Source: Flexifilum sp963727545
GTDB lineage: Bacteria > Chloroflexota > Anaerolineae > Aggregatilineales > Phototrophicaceae
Assembly (NCBI GenBank): GCA_963727545.1
Contig: CAVSGS010000005.1
Span: forward strand, 496,001-560,000
DNA: 64,000 nucleotides
Direction of reading: 5' to 3'
Part shown: piece after piece, positions 60,651-64,000 of the stretch
How positions within the stretch are numbered: the stretch's first letter is position 1
How the letters are laid out: the number at the start of each line of letters is the position of its first letter
Notes under the pieces: generated by a model
Database searches by the model: none
Told to the model about the DNA's origin: nothing
The model's input: the letters and a program-made list of their open reading frames with translations, nothing else
Translations under genes and position numbers: made by a program

Positions 60651-62864
60651 TATGGCTCCAGTTGCAGCTGCCCGACGACCAGAAAATCAGTGGTGCTGCC
60701 CTGTGGTGTCAAAGCAGCGAGATAAGCTCCACTCGCATCCTGCACGCCGACGCTTACCGTATACGTTCCGGTTGGCGCATCCGGCGGAAAGTTCATGACG
60801 CATTCGTCGAAATAGATGTATTCGCCCTGCTGCCAACTGCTCATCGGGTGTAGTCCATCCGCCAGCGAGCCGGAGCAAGTATAGCGCGTGCCCGTTTGGT
60901 CATGCGTGAAAGAAAACACGTGCAGCGCCGCCGCCGGCACCGCACTGCGGACAATCCAATTAACCGACGGCAGATAGGTTTCGCCGCGGTGCACAGACAG
61001 CGGGGAGTTCCATTTCACTAGTTGGAAGCCGCCACCGATCACGCCGAGACTCGGTGGGCAGGTGTCCGCTTGCGCCAGCGACTCCCTCACGCGGGTCAGT
61101 GTAACAGGATCGGTACTCACCTCGACAGCGCCCGTTGGCGAATAACCGATCCAACGGAGGGTAAGGTCAGCAGTAGCAGGGAAAGCGGCAGCGCAGTTAG
61201 GGATACTTGCCTGCACCACCACCACGTCACCGACATGCCAGCGCGGCGTCGTGTAAATACCGTGCACGGGATAAAACTGACACAGGTCAAGCGTCGTTTG
61301 ACCGGAAACGAGCGCTGTTTCGGCGACATAGTTGAGATCGGTGCGCTCTGCCAGCGTGAGATACAAGGTCAAGTCGAGCCAGCCTCTGCTGGCGTCGGTC
61401 TGTAAGTCGTAATCGAGTACCTGCGGAGCCTGAGCGCTGGCGATCAACGGCGTTCGCTGCAAACCATCAGCCGCGACGACCGGATTAGCGGGACGTGCAG
61501 CGACGATCAGCACGATGTTAGCGACCGCCACCAGTGCGAACGCGGCAGCAGGAACCAGCGCGAGCAGCGCTCCGACCCGCGACCAGCGCTTCGGAAGCAA
61601 TGAGGTCAAGCCCGCCGCGATCAAGATGGCGAGCGGGGGCAGTGCGGGCGTATAGTAACGCACCGGCGCGAAGATGGTACTGGTATGGTAGATCGTCGTG
61701 TTCGCCGCCGACGCGATCAAGGTGTTTCGCAGCAGCACCGTCACGACGGCAATCACGACCATCACGATCAGCAGCCCGTAGGCGGTGATCGCCGCGCGAT
61801 TCCGTTTCACCAGCGCCTGCGCCGCTCCCGCGACGATGCCGACCAGCGCTAGCAACAGAATCGCCATGTAGACGTAAATCACCGCCGCGCGGGGCTGCAA
61901 CGCCGTGAGCGGTTCCAACAGTGCGCTGCCGGTCGCTTCGAGTACGGCGCGAACAACGACTAGCGGCAGTTGCAGGTGATCGAGCAGCGAGACGGCGAAG
62001 CTATCGAGGACGCTGTAGCGCCCCAGCAGGTTGCCATACTGCTGCAAATTGAACAGCCCGATGCCTAGCGTCAGCAGCAGCACCACCCCGATGCCCAATA
62101 AAGCAATCGATCTGCCCCGCCGCGTAAAAATCAGCTTATACACCAGCACACTTAGCGCGATGATCAACGCCACCCAGCCCGTCAGTTTGACTAACGGTGC
62201 CGCTAAGCCAAAGACGATCAAAGGGATCAATAACCTTGCCGTCAACTTAGGCGCGCGCAGCACTTTCGCGCTGAAATAGAGCGTTGCCGCCGTGACGGTC
62301 AGTGCGAGCGTGTCGTTGTTGATCAGCATCATCGTCTGAAGCGTGTTCGGCTCGAAAGCAAGCAGCGCTGCCGCTACCCATGCGATTATCGCGCGGTCGG
62401 GGAATAAGACGCGCGCGGTCATAGCGGTAAGGACGACCGCGACCGCCCCGAACAGCACGTTGAGCAAGCGCAGCGCGTAACCGGCGGCGACCGTCCCCTG
62501 AAACGGCTGATCGTAGGCTTGATCGGTCGAATAGGTGGCAAGAATCGCGTTCGCCGCCTGACCACCGAGGCAGATCGTCGTCGGATTGATGCCATAGGGC
62601 ACCGGCTGACCATTGTCGAAGGCGGCAACCACCGGCGCCGCCGACGATGAAGTAGAGCGGCGGCTGCGTCGCCTGCCGGATGTCCGCATCACCAGCCGGA
62701 TAGTCATCGGGCGTCGGCAGCCGCCCCTGCGTGGTCAGGAAGCGAATGACGTTGTAGTAATCAGCTTCGTGTCCCTGCCACAGCGGAGTCAGAACGGCAT
62801 GGGCAGCAGCGAGCACAAGATACAAGCTCACGAGGCTGTAAAGCAGGCGTTTGGGCGTCATCAT
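60650..62864 (-). pseudogene. GT39-like polytopic glycosyltransferase, one frame break
   Basis: N-terminus LLYSLVSLYLVLAAAHAVLT and HEADYYNVIRFLTTQGRLP, then DIRQATQPPLYFIVG; near 62635 one extra base breaks the frame, and APVVAAFDNGQPVPYGIN continues with some ten helices and a 200-residue C-terminal domain (about 500-685). The HEAD motif and helix pattern fit dolichol-P-mannose-type (GT39/GT83-like) transferases that use lipid-linked sugars outside the membrane. ATG 62864 is used; upstream GTG/ATG starts are possible. Confidence 0.75.
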
Positions 62865-63307
62865 CAAGGGCGAAATAATGCTTTCGGTTGACCGAGCGCG
62901 CGTCCGCGCACCGGTGCACATTATACTCGCTTGCACCTGAAGGGTGGAAAATCCGTATCTGAGGGAAATTCAAGTAACGTCACGATAGTAATCATGGAGG
63001 ATCCTCCCAGACATACACCCGTTCCCCAGTTGAACTCAGCCTCGCTATTTCGTACCAAACACGCTATACTGATTGTTATTCTTCGTGTAACGACTGCCTT
63101 CCTAGCCAAAAGTCTGTCCGTTACTTCGCTTACGGATGCGCTCGATCTCCTGAGCGTCCAAGTCGTGACTCTTCCAAACCATCTCATCATCCTGTCGCGC
63201 AGAGATAAACCAGCGCATTTCCGCAGTCATTCACACCTGCTCCATCAGTCACCCGAGGACCTAGAGACTCGTTTCATACATCGTCTTCACTTTTCAAGGG
63301 AAAGCTT
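62865..63307. other. Intergenic stretch, no convincing gene
   Basis: About 440 bases. Open frames on both strands (for example 62931-63311) lack a recognisable start region or protein pattern. Nothing further seen apart from the ribosome site AAGGGAAAG before the gene at 63308. Confidence 0.45.
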
Positions 63308-63541
63308 ATGAATGAGATCGATCGCATCCAGAAACTGCTGCGAGAAACAAGAGCGGGCGAAAAAGGCTGGCAAAAAGTGTTAACTCACGCTGAGGGGAGC
63401 TACTCCAGAACGCTCGCCGAGAAAAATCTCAGCCGCCTCGCTGCTTTGCACGAGACTCTCTTGGGTCAGTTGCGGATCGCTGATACGCGGCTCCAATCCA
63501 CCATCGATCCGACGAAGCTGCATCAGCCAGCGTCGTCATGA
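63308..63541 (+). CDS. Small helical hypothetical protein
   Basis: A 77-residue, highly charged helical protein (IDRIQKLLRETRAGEKGWQK, LAEKNLSRLAALHETLLGQL) with coiled-coil-like spacing and no membrane segment. AAGGGAAAG lies before ATG 63308, so translation is likely. No family recognised. Confidence 0.55.
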   Translation: MNEIDRIQKLLRETRAGEKGWQKVLTHAEGSYSRTLAEKNLSRLAALHETLLGQLRIADTRLQSTIDPTKLHQPASS

Positions 63542-63630
63542 TCTGAACGAGTGCTGCCGTTTTGTTCCACCAGCGAATTTCGCTGACCCGTTATCATTCC
63601 CGTCGTTCGGTCTTTCGAGAGAAGCTACTC

Positions 63631-63864
63631 ATGTCTGAAGCCCTCTACCTTCCCCACCTAGAATGGCAAGCCCTGCTCGTTCTATATCGCCAGAAAGATT
63701 GGGTATCTAGCCCGCTGCTCTCAGTGGGGTTCAAAAGAACGGCTACCGCTCTCGTGAAGCATGAGCCGCCGCTGGCAGTGTGGATAGGACACCCATCGGA
63801 TAACCGACTGCACATTACTGATGTCGGGATTGCTCTGCGCGAGGGCGAGGAGCACCTGCACTAA
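63631..63864 (+). CDS. Small hypothetical protein
   Basis: A 77-residue protein starting MSEALYLPHLEWQALLVLYR with ITDVGIALREGEEHLH at the end. AGAGAAG precedes the ATG. The helix-turn pattern and the short strand pair near the end faintly resemble a winged-helix fold, but no family can be named. It follows the gene at 63308 on the same strand after 90 bases. Confidence 0.45.
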   Translation: MSEALYLPHLEWQALLVLYRQKDWVSSPLLSVGFKRTATALVKHEPPLAVWIGHPSDNRLHITDVGIALREGEEHLH

Positions 63865-63926
63865 TGCCGTAGCTACGCCGTGGGGCAGCATCGCCAAGGC
63901 AGCGCACGAGAAATATAACAGCTTAT

Positions 63927-63954
63927 TTTACATTTCGAACTAAAGTGCTATAAT
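63927..63954 (+). promoter_or_regulatory. Sigma-70-like promoter pointing out of the window
   Basis: TTTACA (63927-63932), a 16-base spacer and TATAAT (63949-63954): a near-consensus -35 and a perfect -10. The gene it serves would start beyond the window. Confidence 0.6.
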
Positions 63955-64000
63955 GGATGATGAGGGTAATTTACATCAGCATTAATGATCCTCATGATTC

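Noticed and set aside
2289..62864. Programmed +1 frameshifting to explain the frame breaks
   Set aside because: The break sites share no slippery heptamer, rare codon or stop-codon context, and occur in unrelated genes.
62931..63311. A 126-codon plus-strand frame upstream of the small gene at 63308
   Set aside because: No ribosome-binding site or protein pattern; it overlaps the next gene's start and is balanced by an opposing frame of similar quality.
1..64000. CRISPR array, tRNA or rRNA genes
   Set aside because: No regularly spaced repeats and no cloverleaf or rRNA-like conserved segments were noticed on reading.

Overview
The window most likely comes from a member of the Chloroflexota. 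That is an inference from gene content: a copper nitrite reductase carrying an extra N-terminal cupredoxin, HdrA/QmoC-like electron-transfer genes beside TusA and DsrE, secreted proteins with Thr/Pro/Val-rich linkers, and many glycosyltransferases. No rRNA, tRNA or CRISPR array was seen, so the taxonomy is not anchored by a marker gene.

Layout. (1) 1-10.4 kb, potassium homeostasis: the start of a KimA-like K+ transporter on the minus strand, then an OmpR-type regulator, a small UspA-like protein, a 29-residue membrane peptide, kdpF, kdpA (broken by frameshifts), kdpB, kdpC, kdpD and kdpE. Three promoters (kimA-like, regulator, kdpF) share the same two-box motif at exactly the same spacing, which suggests one regulator for both K+ uptake routes. 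(2) 10.6-21.7 kb, a patchwork with much decay: an internally deleted type IIG methyltransferase, a GMC oxidoreductase, a phosphodiesterase-like membrane protein, a MarR/toastrack regulator with palindromic operators facing a DrrAB-like exporter, an IS3-orfA/ester-cyclase chimera, a broken flavin monooxygenase and the tail of a berberine-bridge-type oxidase. (3) 21.7-28.4 kb, nitrogen-oxide respiration: a Crp/Fnr regulator, a perfect FNR-type box, a ferredoxin overlapping nirK, a YwiC-like protein and a cupin; then a second Crp/Fnr regulator, a ferredoxin-cupin fusion and a polytopic NnrS/oxidase-I-like protein. (4) 29-32.7 kb: LysR regulator and an IorAB-type molybdenum hydroxylase. (5) 32.8-39.1 kb: a minus-strand operon arsR-tusA-mvhD-hdrA-hdrA-ferredoxin-wHTH-qmoC/hdrCE-dsrE, apparently a sulfur-carrier-linked electron-transfer system. 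(6) 39.3-62.9 kb: an exopolysaccharide or glycan locus with glycosyltransferases, DegT aminotransferase, ABC export pair, sugar-phosphate transferase, WecG-like and GT39-like enzymes, plus two secreted proteins (a beta-helix protein and a 1432-residue subtilase) that share a C-terminal module. (7) 63-64 kb: two small unknown genes and a good promoter pointing out of the window.

A striking general feature is the number of genes with a single frame break or nonsense codon while the rest of the frame is well conserved. Most frame breaks resolve as a net gain of one base. This may be sequencing or assembly error as much as real decay, so these genes are marked as disrupted but described as families.
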